Assembly: GCF_018734325.1 (NCBI RefSeq)
Contig: NZ_CP073754.1
Location: 186,001 to 250,000, forward strand
Direction: 5' to 3'
Origin: Methylomonas paludis
Lineage (GTDB): Bacteria > Pseudomonadota > Gammaproteobacteria > Methylococcales > Methylomonadaceae
Length of the DNA: 64,000 bases
The notes below the pieces were generated by a model. It searched no databases and had not been told where the DNA came from. It was given only the letters and a program-made list of their open reading frames with translations. Both the position numbers and the translations under genes were made by a program. Shown here piece after piece: positions 9,860-19,526 of the stretch; the first letter of the stretch is position 1, and each line of letters begins with the position of its first letter.

Positions 9860-11707
9860 TCACTTCTCAAGATAAGTATAGGCATTTAAGCCGGTTAGCA
9901 GTTCTTGTTGAAATAACAGCTTTTGTTGCGGGGTTAATGCGCTATCGTCCAGTTTGTGTTGATAAGCGGTTTTTAGAGTTTCAGTATCAATATGCACATA
10001 ATCCAGTAACTCACTGACATTTTCACCCAACATAAAATCGCCAAACCGATAACCGTCAGGGCTAAGTTCGATATTAATGGAATGCGTATCACCAAACAGA
10101 TTATGCATATCGCCCAAAATTTCCTGATAAGCGCCCAGCATAAAAAAACCTAATAAATAGGGTTGTTGCAAATCAATGTGGTGCAAAGCCAAAGTATTGC
10201 TGATATTCTGCTGATCAACATACTGGTCGATACGGCCATCCGAATCACAGGTCAAGTCTTGCAACACCGCCCGAATGGTGGGTTGCTGATCCAGTTTATG
10301 GATCGGCATGATAGGGAAAATCTGATCTATACCCCAGATATCCGGCATGGATTGAAACAGCGAAAAATTGCAAAACACCTTATCCGCCAATTTTTCCTCC
10401 AGTTCCAGAGCAATCTCCCGATGTTGATGATTATCCAGATTCAGATTGCCCTGGATATGCCGGCAAATGCCGATATAGTGTTGTTCAGCTGCAGCCAGTT
10501 CAGTTAATGTCAAATCGCCCTGTACAAACTCAGCGCGGGCTTCAGAAATAGCAAATTGGGCATTATGATAAGTTTCCGCTACATTCAGTAAAGCCAATTC
10601 ACTATTAGCCGGTTCACCCTGCAGGCATTCAACCTCAGTCACATTGGTAATCATCACCGCATGATGAGCAGTAATGGCTCGGCCAGATTCAGTAATAATA
10701 TGAGGATGCGGTAACTCAAACGCCTGACAGGTTTCGGCAAAACTGCGCACGATATTCTCGGCATATTCTGCCAGACTATAGTTGATGGAACATTCCCGCC
10801 GTGAACCGCTGCCATCATAATCCACACCCAGGCCGCCGCCGGCATCCACCGTGGAAATTTTGGCACCCAGTTCATGCAGTTGCACATAAAATTGACCGGC
10901 TTCCTTAAGGGCCAGTTTTATATCGTGGATATTGGCAATCTGCGACCCCATGTGAAAATGCATCAACTGTAAACAATCCAGCAAATTAACTTCCCGCAGC
11001 CGGGCCAGCAATTGCAGGATTTCACAGGCATGCAAGCCGAATTTGGATTTCTCACCGCCACTATTCTGCCATTTACCGGAACTGATGGTGGATAAGCGTA
11101 CCCTCACACCCAATTGCGGCTGTACGCCAAGTTTAGCGGCTTCCTCAATAATGATTTCCAGCTCGGAAGGCTTTTCAATCACAATAAACACCCGCAAGCC
11201 CAGCAACTGGCCCATCAGCGCCATGCGAATATAAAAACGATCCTTATAGCCGTTGCAAACAATCACACCACCTGGTTTTGCCAAGCCCAGAATGGCCAAA
11301 AGCTCCGGCTTACTACCGGCCTCCAGGCCGATGCCGTCCGCACAAACAATGCTTTCCACCACATTGCCCTGTTGATTGACTTTGATAGGGTAGACCGGGG
11401 TATAAAGCCCCTGATAGGCATGTTGACGGCAGGCATCGGTAAAAGCCTGTTGCAGTCTGCGAATCCGGTCTCCCAAGATATCAGTAAAGCGCACCAGTAC
11501 CGGAAACTGTAAACCTCTGTCCTGTAAAGCCTGAGCAATCTCAAATAAATCAATTTCAGTGGCATTGCCTGATTGCGGTTTAATGCAAACATTGCCTTGA
11601 TTATTGATAGAAAAATAACCATCGCCCCATTGCTGAATAGCATAAAGTTGCTTTGATTGTTCAATCGACCATTGCTGTGCTTCCACCCATGCTCCCAAGC
11701 CCGTCAT
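9860..11707 (-). CDS. speA: biosynthetic arginine decarboxylase
   Basis: The 615-residue PLP enzyme has the LYTPVYPIKVNQQGNVVE motif with the Schiff-base K109, and a HMGSQI loop, followed by DAGGGLGVDYDGSGS. It converts arginine to agmatine for polyamine synthesis. The length is close to that of E. coli SpeA. It is divergent from speE across 61 bases, so the two genes probably share a control region; no agmatine ureohydrolase gene (speB or aguA/B) lies in the window. Confidence 0.95.
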   Translation of the reverse strand: MTGLGAWVEAQQWSIEQSKQLYAIQQWGDGYFSINNQGNVCIKPQSGNATEIDLFEIAQALQDRGLQFPVLVRFTDILGDRIRRLQQAFTDACRQHAYQGLYTPVYPIKVNQQGNVVESIVCADGIGLEAGSKPELLAILGLAKPGGVIVCNGYKDRFYIRMALMGQLLGLRVFIVIEKPSELEIIIEEAAKLGVQPQLGVRVRLSTISSGKWQNSGGEKSKFGLHACEILQLLARLREVNLLDCLQLMHFHMGSQIANIHDIKLALKEAGQFYVQLHELGAKISTVDAGGGLGVDYDGSGSRRECSINYSLAEYAENIVRSFAETCQAFELPHPHIITESGRAITAHHAVMITNVTEVECLQGEPANSELALLNVAETYHNAQFAISEARAEFVQGDLTLTELAAAEQHYIGICRHIQGNLNLDNHQHREIALELEEKLADKVFCNFSLFQSMPDIWGIDQIFPIMPIHKLDQQPTIRAVLQDLTCDSDGRIDQYVDQQNISNTLALHHIDLQQPYLLGFFMLGAYQEILGDMHNLFGDTHSINIELSPDGYRFGDFMLGENVSELLDYVHIDTETLKTAYQHKLDDSALTPQQKLLFQQELLTGLNAYTYLEK

Positions 11708-11768
11708 AAAGAAGCCTAAATTCTAAAGTATAATAGCCTAGCTTATATGACTTTTTTAGGACAACATC

Positions 11769-12614
11769 ATGCTAGACGATCAATGGTTTAGTGAAGCAGT
11801 CAGTTCCGATGGCTCTGCATTCTCACTCAAAATCAAGCGTAAACTCCACGAAGAACAATCAGAATTCCAGTTTCTGGAAATATATGAGACCGAACATTTC
11901 GGTAATCTGATGGTGATCGATGGCTGTACCATGGTTTCCACCCGTGATAACTTTTTCTATCACGAAATGATGAGTCACCCGGTTTTATTTACTCATCCCA
12001 ACCCGAAAAGAGTCTGGATTATCGGTGGCGGCGATTGCGGTACCCTGAAGGAAGTACTCAAACATCCAAGTGTAGAACAAGCCGTGCAAATCGATATCGA
12101 CGAGCGGGTAACCCGATTAGCGGAAATTTATTTTCCGGAATTGTGCGAATCAAACCACGATCCGCGAGCGGAACTCAAATTTATTGACGGTATTAAATGG
12201 GTAAAAGATGCCGCGCCGAATAGCGTTGATATCATCATCGTCGACAGCACCGATCCGGTCGGCCCCGCAGAAGGCCTGTTTTGTGCCGAGTTTTACCGTG
12301 ATTGTTTTAACTGTCTCAGCGAAAACGGCATTGTCGTGCAGCAAAGCGAGTCCGCCCTGTTCCACATGAAAATTCTGGCCGAAATGCGCGGCGAAATGCA
12401 GGCTGCCGGTTTTAACCATCAGCAAACCGTATTTTTCCCACAATGTCTGTATCCTTCCGGCTGGTGGAGTGCCACTATGGCCAGTAAAACCGACTTATCG
12501 GTTTTCAGAGAACAGGATGCCGCCAACAAAAGCTTTGAAACCGTTTATTACAACCGGGATATTCACAAAGCCAGTTTGGCCATGCCGGAGTTTTTCAAAA
12601 AAGCCTTTGCTTAA
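11769..12614 (+). CDS. speE: spermidine synthase
   Basis: The 281-residue aminopropyltransferase has the SAM-binding GGGDCGTLKEVLKHP (residues 86-100), VQIDIDERV, and the catalytic D159/D162 stretch VDSTDPVGPAEGLF. It transfers an aminopropyl group from decarboxylated SAM to putrescine. A TATAAT-like box at 11729-11734 may be its -10 element. It is divergent from speA, giving a compact polyamine locus. Confidence 0.95.
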   Translation: MLDDQWFSEAVSSDGSAFSLKIKRKLHEEQSEFQFLEIYETEHFGNLMVIDGCTMVSTRDNFFYHEMMSHPVLFTHPNPKRVWIIGGGDCGTLKEVLKHPSVEQAVQIDIDERVTRLAEIYFPELCESNHDPRAELKFIDGIKWVKDAAPNSVDIIIVDSTDPVGPAEGLFCAEFYRDCFNCLSENGIVVQQSESALFHMKILAEMRGEMQAAGFNHQQTVFFPQCLYPSGWWSATMASKTDLSVFREQDAANKSFETVYYNRDIHKASLAMPEFFKKAFA

Positions 12615-12639
12615 CTCAGACACAATAGCCTGAATGAGA

Positions 12640-12667
12640 GGCGGATTTACCAGTCTGGGAATCCGCC
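12640..12667. terminator. hairpin between convergent genes
   Basis: GGCGGATT (12640-12647) pairs with AATCCGCC (12660-12667) between the convergent ends of speE and the Gfo/Idh gene. No T tract follows, so terminator function is only probable. Confidence 0.4.
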
Positions 12668-12685
12668 CTGCCTGCGGCAAGGGGT

Positions 12686-13696
12686 TTAAATCACAACGCG
12701 CTGACCACTGGCTGCTGCCTGTATAGCGGCAACGATAATTTGGCAGTTTTCTCTGGCATCACTTAGCGCCAGGCCAGGTGCTGAATCGTTTAACACGCAA
12801 TCAGCAAAATGTTCGACTTCCAGCCGGAAATGATTAGCGGCAGGCAAGCGCTCCTCGCTTTGCCGGCCATCTTCATTCCACCAGGAAATAATCGGCACAT
12901 CGCCGGGTAATTGCCAGACGATATGGCATTTAATGCCGCCCTGAGTGCCAACGATTTCATATTCGCAGCGTCGGGCACGGGCAAAACTGAAATCAAATTG
13001 GGCAAATTTACCGTCGCCAAAATCCAGCACACCGCTGCTGGCTATATCCGCACCACTTTCCACATAGCTGGCCTGTGCCGTGACAGCCACCGGCAGGCCG
13101 GAAAAAAATTGGCGTAGCGAATGGATCGCGTAACAGCCGATGTCCCACATCGCCCCGCCGCCGTGTGACACATCCTCAGCCAGGCGATACAGACGGGCCG
13201 GACGCATCATAAAAGAAAAGCTGGCGCGTACCGAGCGAATTTCGCCAATCAAACCAGCAGCAATCAGCTCTTTAACACGCTGATGCTGCGGATGAAAACG
13301 GTACATAAAACCTTCCATAACCTTAACATTATAGCGTCGGGCCGCCGATTCAATCGCATCGACATCAGCCACAGTCAAGGCCAGTGGTTTTTCGCATAAC
13401 ACATGCTTGCCCTGGGCAATAGCGTGTAAAGTCCACTCAGCGTGTTCTTGATTGGCCATCGGCACATAAAGCGCCTGGATACGCTCATCACTCAGCAAAG
13501 CATCAGGATCATCATAGTAACTGACCCCGGTCGTGCCGGGCGCGTATTTCTGCAGCACTTCCTGAGCTGCGCCGGGCCGGCGGCTGGCAATCGCCACCAG
13601 TTCCGAATTTTTGGCTTCGACTATGGCAGGCAGCATACGCTCATTAATACGCGCAGCGCCCAAGATACCCCAGCGCAGTTTGGCTTGATTATTCAT
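12686..13696 (-). CDS. Gfo/Idh/MocA family oxidoreductase
   Basis: The 336-residue product begins MNNQAKLRWGILGAARINE with a Rossmann NAD(P) site, followed by VLCEKPLALTVADVDAI (the family's EKP motif) and the sheet domain with DIGCYAIHSLRQFF. It resembles glucose-fructose oxidoreductase and trans-1,2-dihydrobenzenediol dehydrogenase relatives; the substrate is unknown. An in-frame ATG 82 codons upstream would be possible, but that extension translates a REP palindrome and has no ribosome site, whereas AGAGGG lies before 13696. Confidence 0.85.
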   Translation of the reverse strand: MNNQAKLRWGILGAARINERMLPAIVEAKNSELVAIASRRPGAAQEVLQKYAPGTTGVSYYDDPDALLSDERIQALYVPMANQEHAEWTLHAIAQGKHVLCEKPLALTVADVDAIESAARRYNVKVMEGFMYRFHPQHQRVKELIAAGLIGEIRSVRASFSFMMRPARLYRLAEDVSHGGGAMWDIGCYAIHSLRQFFSGLPVAVTAQASYVESGADIASSGVLDFGDGKFAQFDFSFARARRCEYEIVGTQGGIKCHIVWQLPGDVPIISWWNEDGRQSEERLPAANHFRLEVEHFADCVLNDSAPGLALSDARENCQIIVAAIQAAASGQRVVI

Positions 13697-13839
13697 AGTA
13701 ACCCTCTCGTACAAATTTGTATTCAGCGTACAAGAGCCCCTTTTAAAAAGCAATGTTTGCGTTAATAATTGATACCTCAGCTTAAACCAACCAGATCGCA
13801 GCGTAGCCTTGATCAAGGCAGAGTCAGCAGAATTCAACA

Positions 13840-14780
13840 AAACCCTCACCACACCCTCATTCGCGCCAACCACGTAGCCCGGATGCAGCGCAGCGGAATC
13901 CGGGGAATCGAAGCCCAATACACTTGCCACAGCTAGAACCAAGCATTAAGGCATCGTCTTAATTTTAAAATCCAACGCCAGACAGGTTAAATGTCAATAT
14001 CCGCACCGACTCACAAACACCTCTTTTCGCGCCAAGCAAGTAGCCTGGATGCAGCGCAGCGGAATCCGGGAATCGAAGCTAATACGCTTTCCATAGCTAG
14101 AACCAAGCATTAAGGCATCGTCTTAATTTTAAAATCCAAAGCCAGACAGGTTAAATGTCAATATCCGCACCGACCACAAAACACCCTCATTCGCGCCAAG
14201 CAAGTAGCCCGGATGCAGCGCAGCGGAATCCGGGAATCGAAGCCAATACACTTGCCACAGCTAGAACCAAGCATTAGGGCATCGTCTTAATTTTAAAATC
14301 CAAAGCGAGACAGGTTCAATGTCAATATCCGCACCGACCACAAAACACCCTCATTCGCGCCAAGCAAGTAGCCTAGATGCAGCGCAGCGGAATCCAGGAA
14401 TCGAAGCTAATACACTTGCCACAGCTATAACCAAGCATTAAGGCATCGTCTTAATTTTAAAATCCAAAGCCAGACAGGTTCAAAGTCAATATCCGCACCG
14501 ACCACAAAACACCCTCATTCGCGCCAAGCAAGTAGCCTGGATGCAGCGCAGCGGAATCCGGGAATCGAAGCTAATACACTTGCCACAGCTATAACCAAGC
14601 ATTAAGGCATCGTCTTAATTTTAAAATCCAAAGCCAGACAGGTTCAAAGTCAATATCTGCACCGACCACAAAACACCCTCATTCGCGCCAAGCAAGTAGC
14701 CCGGATGCAGCGCAGCGGAATCCGGGAATCGAAGCCAATACACTTTCCACGGCTCGAACCAAATATTAAAGCGTCGTTGT
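13840..14780. repeat. tandem array of six 164-bp units built on a REP palindrome
   Basis: Six direct copies follow each other. Their GTAGCC anchors are at 13874, 14040, 14204, 14368, 14532 and 14696, a spacing of 166 and then four times 164. Each unit holds a palindrome CCCGGAT...ATCCGGG around GCAGCGCAGCGGA, a second hairpin ATTAAG-N7-CTTAAT followed by TTTAAAA, and a spacer ending in CGCACCGACC. The first and last units are the most diverged. It occupies the whole gap between apaH and the Gfo/Idh gene, with no gene inside. The same palindrome occurs singly at 20185. Confidence 0.92.
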
Positions 14781-14892
14781 CCCTAAAGCCAATTAATCTG
14801 GAAACGCTGCCCTCCTCAACGATAGCAATGAAGCATTTCCCCAAAAGTCTCAGACCAAGGAGCCCGATAGCGATGGCCTGTTGCCGCGTGAA

Positions 14893-15723
14893 TTAATCAA
14901 ATTCCAGCGGGTTTTGGCTGGCCTGACAATCAATACTAATCCGTTGCGGTTCATCAGCCAGCTTCAATGCCGTTAACTGACCGCCCCACAGACAGCCGGT
15001 ATCGATCGAATAACAATTAAAGCCCTGATAAAACCCCAAGGTTGACCAGTGACCAAAGATGATACGCATATCCAGGCTTTGCCGGCCCGGTACCGCAAAC
15101 CAGGGCAGGTATCCTGCCGGTTGGCTGCCGGGTGCGCCTTTACTGCTAAAATCAAGTTCTCCGGCAGCTGTGCAAAAACGTAAACGGGTAAAACAATTCA
15201 CGGCAAAGCGCAAACGCTCAGTTTTCGGTAAGTCATCCCGCCAGATATTGGGCTGATTTCCGTACATGGCTTTAAAAAAATCCAGATAATCTACGCCCTG
15301 CATAGCTTGTTCGGTTTCCAGAGCCAGTTTGCGGGTCAGGGCAAAATCCCATTGCGGCGGTAAACCGGCATGCAACATACAGAACTGCTCATTGTAGTAA
15401 AACAGTGGCTGTTGTCTCAGCCAGTGAATCAATTCCTGACAATCCGGGGCTTTTAAAATGTGCTGTAAAGTATCTTTTTTGGACGATTTAACCTGTAAAA
15501 TCACCGTCGCCAACAAATGCATATCATGATTGCCCAGTACCGTAATAGCCGCGCCGCCCAGCCCTCTGACAAAACGCAGAGTTTCCAGCGAATGTGGGCC
15601 GCGATTGACCAGATCACCGGCCAGCCAGAGCTGGTCATGCCCCGGATCAAATTTAATCTGGTCTAATAGGCGGCGAAACTCAGCGTAACAACCCTGGATA
15701 TCACCAATCGCATAAATCGCCAT
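14893..15723 (-). CDS. apaH: symmetrical bis(5'-nucleosyl)-tetraphosphatase
   Basis: This 276-residue metallophosphoesterase hydrolyses Ap4A to two ADP. It has the motifs GDIQGCYAEFRRLL (residues 7-20), GDLVNRGPHSLETLRF and GNHDMHLL, plus the C-terminal IDTGCLWGGQLTAL of ApaH. The start overlaps the apaG stop by one base (TGATG), the classical apaG-apaH arrangement of gammaproteobacteria. Confidence 0.95.
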   Translation of the reverse strand: MAIYAIGDIQGCYAEFRRLLDQIKFDPGHDQLWLAGDLVNRGPHSLETLRFVRGLGGAAITVLGNHDMHLLATVILQVKSSKKDTLQHILKAPDCQELIHWLRQQPLFYYNEQFCMLHAGLPPQWDFALTRKLALETEQAMQGVDYLDFFKAMYGNQPNIWRDDLPKTERLRFAVNCFTRLRFCTAAGELDFSSKGAPGSQPAGYLPWFAVPGRQSLDMRIIFGHWSTLGFYQGFNCYSIDTGCLWGGQLTALKLADEPQRISIDCQASQNPLEFD

Positions 15724-16100
15724 CAGTGCAAAATACGCGGAATGGATAAGGTAAACTTGGGGATAGGCGCTTTAAAGCTTTCGCCGTTATCAGACAGCAT
15801 TTGATATTTGCCCTGCATCACGCCCACCGGAGTTTCTATCATGGCGGCACTGGTATAACGAAATGAATCGCCGGGGTGCAAATATGGATGCTCACCCACT
15901 ACCCCTTCGCCGTTCACCTCCTGAATCTTACCGTTAGCATCGGTAATCAACCAGTGGCGGGTCATCAGTCTGGCTGGTGTAGCACCCACATTGGTAATAG
16001 TGATAGTGTAAGCAAATACATACCTATTTTGTTCGGGTGAGGATTGCGCCTCTATATAATAGGGCGTAGCCTCGACTAAAATTTTATTTTTTTCGCTCAT
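15723..16100 (-). CDS. apaG: ApaG protein (Co2+/Mg2+ efflux-associated)
   Basis: With the start MSEKNKILVEATPYYIEAQ the product is 125 residues, the same length as E. coli ApaG. It contains the family's YVFAYTITITNVG, HWLITDANGK, EVNGEGVVGE and AAMIETPVGVMQGKYQM. The fold is a fibronectin-like beta sandwich, and the role in metal homeostasis is known only genetically. An ATG 12 codons upstream (16136) is also open, and neither start has a strong ribosome site. It is translationally coupled to apaH. Confidence 0.9.
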   Translation of the reverse strand: MSEKNKILVEATPYYIEAQSSPEQNRYVFAYTITITNVGATPARLMTRHWLITDANGKIQEVNGEGVVGEHPYLHPGDSFRYTSAAMIETPVGVMQGKYQMLSDNGESFKAPIPKFTLSIPRILH

Positions 16101-16260
16101 GGCGGAGTCATGTGGCTGATAAACTGGATATTTCAACGTAAGTTAGCGCTAAACGCAAGATCAACGTCCGGTATAATAACCCTACACTGGATATAGCTGG
16201 AAATATACAGCAATCCGTCGGCTAAAAAATAAAATTTATGCATGCCAAACCCACAAAACC

Positions 16261-17631
16261 ATGAGTCAACAGTCTAAACCTTTGCACATTCACATATTAG
16301 GTATCTGCGGTACTTTTATGGGTGGACTGGCCCTAATTGCCCGTGAATTAGGCTATACCGTCAGCGGTTCGGACCAGAATGTCTATCCGCCCATGAGTAC
16401 TCAATTGCAGGAACAGGGAATTAGCCTAATGAACGGCTATAAAGCCGAAAATCTGGATATTAAGCCGGATCTGGTGGTGATAGGCAACGCCTTGTCGCGC
16501 GGTAATCCGGAAGTGGAAGCTGTGTTAAATCGTGGGCTGCACTATGTATCCGGCCCGCAATGGCTGGCGGAACATGTATTGCAGGATCGCTGGGTATTGG
16601 CCGTGGCAGGGACGCACGGTAAAACCACTACCACCAGCATGTTAAGCTGGATTCTGGAATATAACGGCTTTAAGCCCGGTTTTTTAATTGGCGGAATTCC
16701 GTTGAACTTTGGTATCTCTGCCCGGCTGGGCGAGTCGGATTTCTTTGTTATCGAAGCCGACGAATACGATTGCGCTTTCTTTGATAAACGCTCCAAATTC
16801 GTGCATTACCGGCCGCGCACCTTGATTCTCAATAATCTTGAATACGATCACGCCGATATTTTCGAGAATCTGGATGCCATCAAAAAACAATTTCATCATT
16901 TACTGCGTACCGTGCCGGGCGAAGGCCAGATCATAGCCCCAGTGGTTGATCCGCATATCAGCGATGTGCTGGCCCAGGGTTGCTGGACCCCGGTAGTCAC
17001 TACCGCAATCGGTGAGACCGCCGATTGGCAAGCCGAGTTATCGGCAGCAGACGGCAGTCAATTCGGCGTCAGCTTTCAGGGCCAGTTCCAGGGCCAGTTA
17101 CACTGGTCACTCAATGGCCGGCATAATGTCTACAACGCCCTGGCAGCCATAGCCGCTGCCAGACATATCGGAATTCAGGCAGCCGCTGCCATCCAGGCTT
17201 TGCACCACTTTGAGAATGTCAAACGCCGGATGGAAGTTATTGTCAAACGTCAGGGCATAACCGTCTATGACGACTTTGCCCATCATCCCACCGCCATTAA
17301 AACCACCCTGGACGGCTTGCGCAAACAAGTGGGGTCAGCCAGAATCATAGCCATCGTCGAGCCGCGTTCCAACACCATGCGTCTGGGTGTGCATACCCAA
17401 TCACTGGCCGAATCGCTGGCCGAAGCCGATGACGCCATCATCTACCAGCCAGACAACCTGGGTTGGGATTTAAGCAGCTTATTACAATACAACCAGAATA
17501 TCCGGATCATCGATAATCTGGATGCCATAATAGGCTTGGTAAAAGCAGCAGCCGGCACAGAAAGCCATGTGCTGTTGATGAGTAACGGCAGTTTTGGTGG
17601 AATTTACCGGCGTCTGGCCGAAGAGGTCTAG
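16261..17631 (+). CDS. mpl: UDP-N-acetylmuramate:L-alanyl-gamma-D-glutamyl-meso-DAP ligase
   Basis: The 456-residue Mur-ligase relative reattaches recycled murein tripeptide to UDP-MurNAc. It shows the N-terminal HILGICGTFMGGLALIARE typical of Mpl, the ATP loop AGTHGKTTTTSML (116-128), and DDFAHHPTAIKTTL in the C-terminal domain. It stands alone, convergent with dsbA. Confidence 0.95.
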   Translation: MSQQSKPLHIHILGICGTFMGGLALIARELGYTVSGSDQNVYPPMSTQLQEQGISLMNGYKAENLDIKPDLVVIGNALSRGNPEVEAVLNRGLHYVSGPQWLAEHVLQDRWVLAVAGTHGKTTTTSMLSWILEYNGFKPGFLIGGIPLNFGISARLGESDFFVIEADEYDCAFFDKRSKFVHYRPRTLILNNLEYDHADIFENLDAIKKQFHHLLRTVPGEGQIIAPVVDPHISDVLAQGCWTPVVTTAIGETADWQAELSAADGSQFGVSFQGQFQGQLHWSLNGRHNVYNALAAIAAARHIGIQAAAAIQALHHFENVKRRMEVIVKRQGITVYDDFAHHPTAIKTTLDGLRKQVGSARIIAIVEPRSNTMRLGVHTQSLAESLAEADDAIIYQPDNLGWDLSSLLQYNQNIRIIDNLDAIIGLVKAAAGTESHVLLMSNGSFGGIYRRLAEEV

Positions 17632-17655
17632 CCCACTGATTGCAGTGCCGGGAAC

Positions 17656-17682
17656 GCCTGGGTTAGTCACACCAACCCAGGC
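17656..17682. terminator. hairpin between convergent mpl and dsbA
   Basis: GCCTGGGTT (17656-17664) and AACCCAGGC (17674-17682) form a perfect 9-bp stem midway between the two stop codons. A T tract is missing on both sides, so it may be a bidirectional but imperfect terminator. Confidence 0.5.
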
Positions 17683-17699
17683 TGAAAGCAGCCAACAGC

Positions 17700-18308
17700 T
17701 TATTTGGCCTGACTTTCCAGTTTAATCAGCTCGTTAGCAACTGGCAGCATATTGTCCTGAGATTTGGCTGAAGGCCCGGTAACCCGGTACTTGCCGTTGA
17801 TAATCAAAGTCGGTACGCCGGTAATACCATAACGCGGCCCCAGGCTTTCCGCCTGACGCATTTTCGCGTCAACCGCAAAAGAATTGTAAGCCGCCCGGAA
17901 GTCTTCATCTTTCACGCCATGTGCAGTAAAAAATGCCGCCAACTCATCTTCGGTAGCCAGTTTTTGCTTTTTATTCTGTACAGCATCAAATAAATCGGCA
18001 TGGACTTTATCCAGAATACCCAAAGATTCGGCAGTAAAAAATGCTTTGGCATGTTTGCCCCACAAATCGCTAAAAATGGCAGGCTGACGCTTAAACTCCA
18101 CATTGGCCGGTTTGGTTTTTAACCATTCACTGACCGCAGGTTCAAAATGGTAGCAATGCGGACAGCCGTACCAAAAAAACTCGATGACTTCAATTTTGTC
18201 CGGGTTCTGTACAGGCTGAGCCGGGCTCAGTGTTTCATAGCCGGCATCAGCATGTGCTTGGCCGGCAGCTAAAAGGCAATATCCCAAAAAGGCTAAAATT
18301 TTCAACAT
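17700..18308 (-). CDS. dsbA: periplasmic thiol:disulfide oxidoreductase DsbA
   Basis: The protein has 202 residues, a signal peptide ending near AGQAHA, and a thioredoxin fold with active site C49-P-H-C52 in FFWYGCPHCYHFEP. The cis-proline loop is TGVPTLIING. It introduces disulfides into exported proteins. It is 24 bases downstream of cytochrome c4 and shares its transcript, an arrangement also seen in pseudomonads next to engB. Confidence 0.93.
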   Translation of the reverse strand: MLKILAFLGYCLLAAGQAHADAGYETLSPAQPVQNPDKIEVIEFFWYGCPHCYHFEPAVSEWLKTKPANVEFKRQPAIFSDLWGKHAKAFFTAESLGILDKVHADLFDAVQNKKQKLATEDELAAFFTAHGVKDEDFRAAYNSFAVDAKMRQAESLGPRYGITGVPTLIINGKYRVTGPSAKSQDNMLPVANELIKLESQAK

Positions 18309-18332
18309 GATAATGCTCCCTGATTATCAAAT

Positions 18333-19013
18333 TTATTTTAAAGTGGAAATGTAGTAAGCAACCGCTTTGATTTCCTGATCACTCATTTTTACCGCAATCA
18401 TGTGCATCATGTTTTCTTTGCTTTTGCTGCGTACACCGGTTTTGAAATCGGAAAGAGTCTTAATCAGATAATCGGCATGTTGAGAATGCAGAGCCGGGAA
18501 TGCCGCCGGCTTATTACCTTCAGCGTAAGGGCCGTGACAGGCGACACAGGCAGAAACAGCCGTGGCCAGATTACCGTTGCGATATAAATCACTACCCTGA
18601 GCAATCAGCGTGGTCAATTCAGCTTTTTTCTGGTCGTCCGTTTTGGCCGGCGCATCATCATCGTCATCGCTGACTGGCAACACAGGTGGCGGATTAGCAG
18701 AGATTTTGCTGTTTGCATAGTATTCGGAAATTTCATCAACCGCCTGATCGTCCAGGCCGGCAGCCAAAGCCGCCATCATTGGCGATATCCGGGCGCCAGA
18801 TTTAAAGGCTTGTAATTGTTTAACCAGATAGGCTTTATGTTGACCGGCCAGTTTTGGAAAACCGGGCATTTGGCTATTACCATCTTCGCCGTGGCAGCCG
18901 GCACAGGATGCGGCTTTGGCTTTACCGGGGCCGGCATTACCTTGAGCGCCGGCAATGCCGGGTGCAGCCAGCAGCGCAAAAGAAATGGAGACAGTCAGCA
19001 GTGTTTTTATCAT
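18333..19013 (-). CDS. diheme cytochrome c4
   Basis: After a signal peptide (cleavage near GIAGA) the 226-residue protein has two c-type haem sites: C37-A-G-C40-H41 and C156-V-A-C159-H160. Each lies in a cytochrome c domain with Met ligands nearby (ISPMMAALAAG and the MMHMIAVKMS stretch). The linker carries an unusual acidic run, SDDDDDAPAKTDDQKK (residues 115-130). Cytochrome c4 carries electrons from the bc1 complex to terminal oxidases in the periplasm. The gene is divergent from engB. Confidence 0.93.
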   Translation of the reverse strand: MIKTLLTVSISFALLAAPGIAGAQGNAGPGKAKAASCAGCHGEDGNSQMPGFPKLAGQHKAYLVKQLQAFKSGARISPMMAALAAGLDDQAVDEISEYYANSKISANPPPVLPVSDDDDDAPAKTDDQKKAELTTLIAQGSDLYRNGNLATAVSACVACHGPYAEGNKPAAFPALHSQHADYLIKTLSDFKTGVRSKSKENMMHMIAVKMSDQEIKAVAYYISTLK

Positions 19014-19067
19014 TATGGACCCCTGTGAGGAATATTAATCAATGTAATCAGTAAGTATTGTTTTTAG

Positions 19068-19197
19068 TAACTATTCAGCGTCCAAGTATCACTTTAAAAA
19101 ACAGGCAGTAGTAGGATGCGCTAAACGCAGTGCAGCGCATCATTCGAAGCTGAATGCTTATTTAAAAAGGATCATCCAAATTTAGGCTGAATAATTA
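19068..19197. mobile_element. 130-bp MITE-like element with 12-bp terminal inverted repeats
   Basis: The left end TAACTATTCAGC (19068-19079) matches the complement of the right end GCTGAATAATTA (19186-19197) at 11 of 12 bases. The middle contains a palindrome GATGCGCT...AGCGCATC around AAACGCAGTGC. No protein is encoded. Related full or partial copies are at 23075, 23516, 28895, 30054, 58944 and 59587. The remaining 330 bases up to engB show no further gene. Confidence 0.75.
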
Positions 19198-19526
19198 TTT
19201 TTTTATACGTCACCGGTCGCTAAGACAGTTAGTGACTTATTTTTTATCTATCGGATAGTTCCCGGCGTAAGCCAATAAACTGCTCTCCCTATTTGCAAAA
19301 GGGCAGGGGATTTTTCTATGGTCAGGTACTCAGCCAAACCATTTCCAACTAAACCAAGTCCAACGGGAACCTCTGTCAAACCATTACTTCCCCGTCGCTA
19401 CGGCCTCCTTCCGCAGCCCGATTTACTGCAAAAATGTATTAAACACGCTAATCCAAGCCTATAAAGCCGATCAGTCGCTATAATAGACCGATTCTAACCG
19501 ATTTATTTTCACTTAGCGAGATAGCG

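Noticed and set aside
13696-13942. Upstream 82-codon extension of the Gfo/Idh gene
   Set aside because: It translates a REP palindrome and the start of the tandem array, has no ribosome site, and homologues of the family start at the Rossmann fold.
13840-14780. Reading the tandem array as a CRISPR array
   Set aside because: Units are 164 bp and similar throughout; there are no short identical repeats separated by unique spacers and no cas genes.
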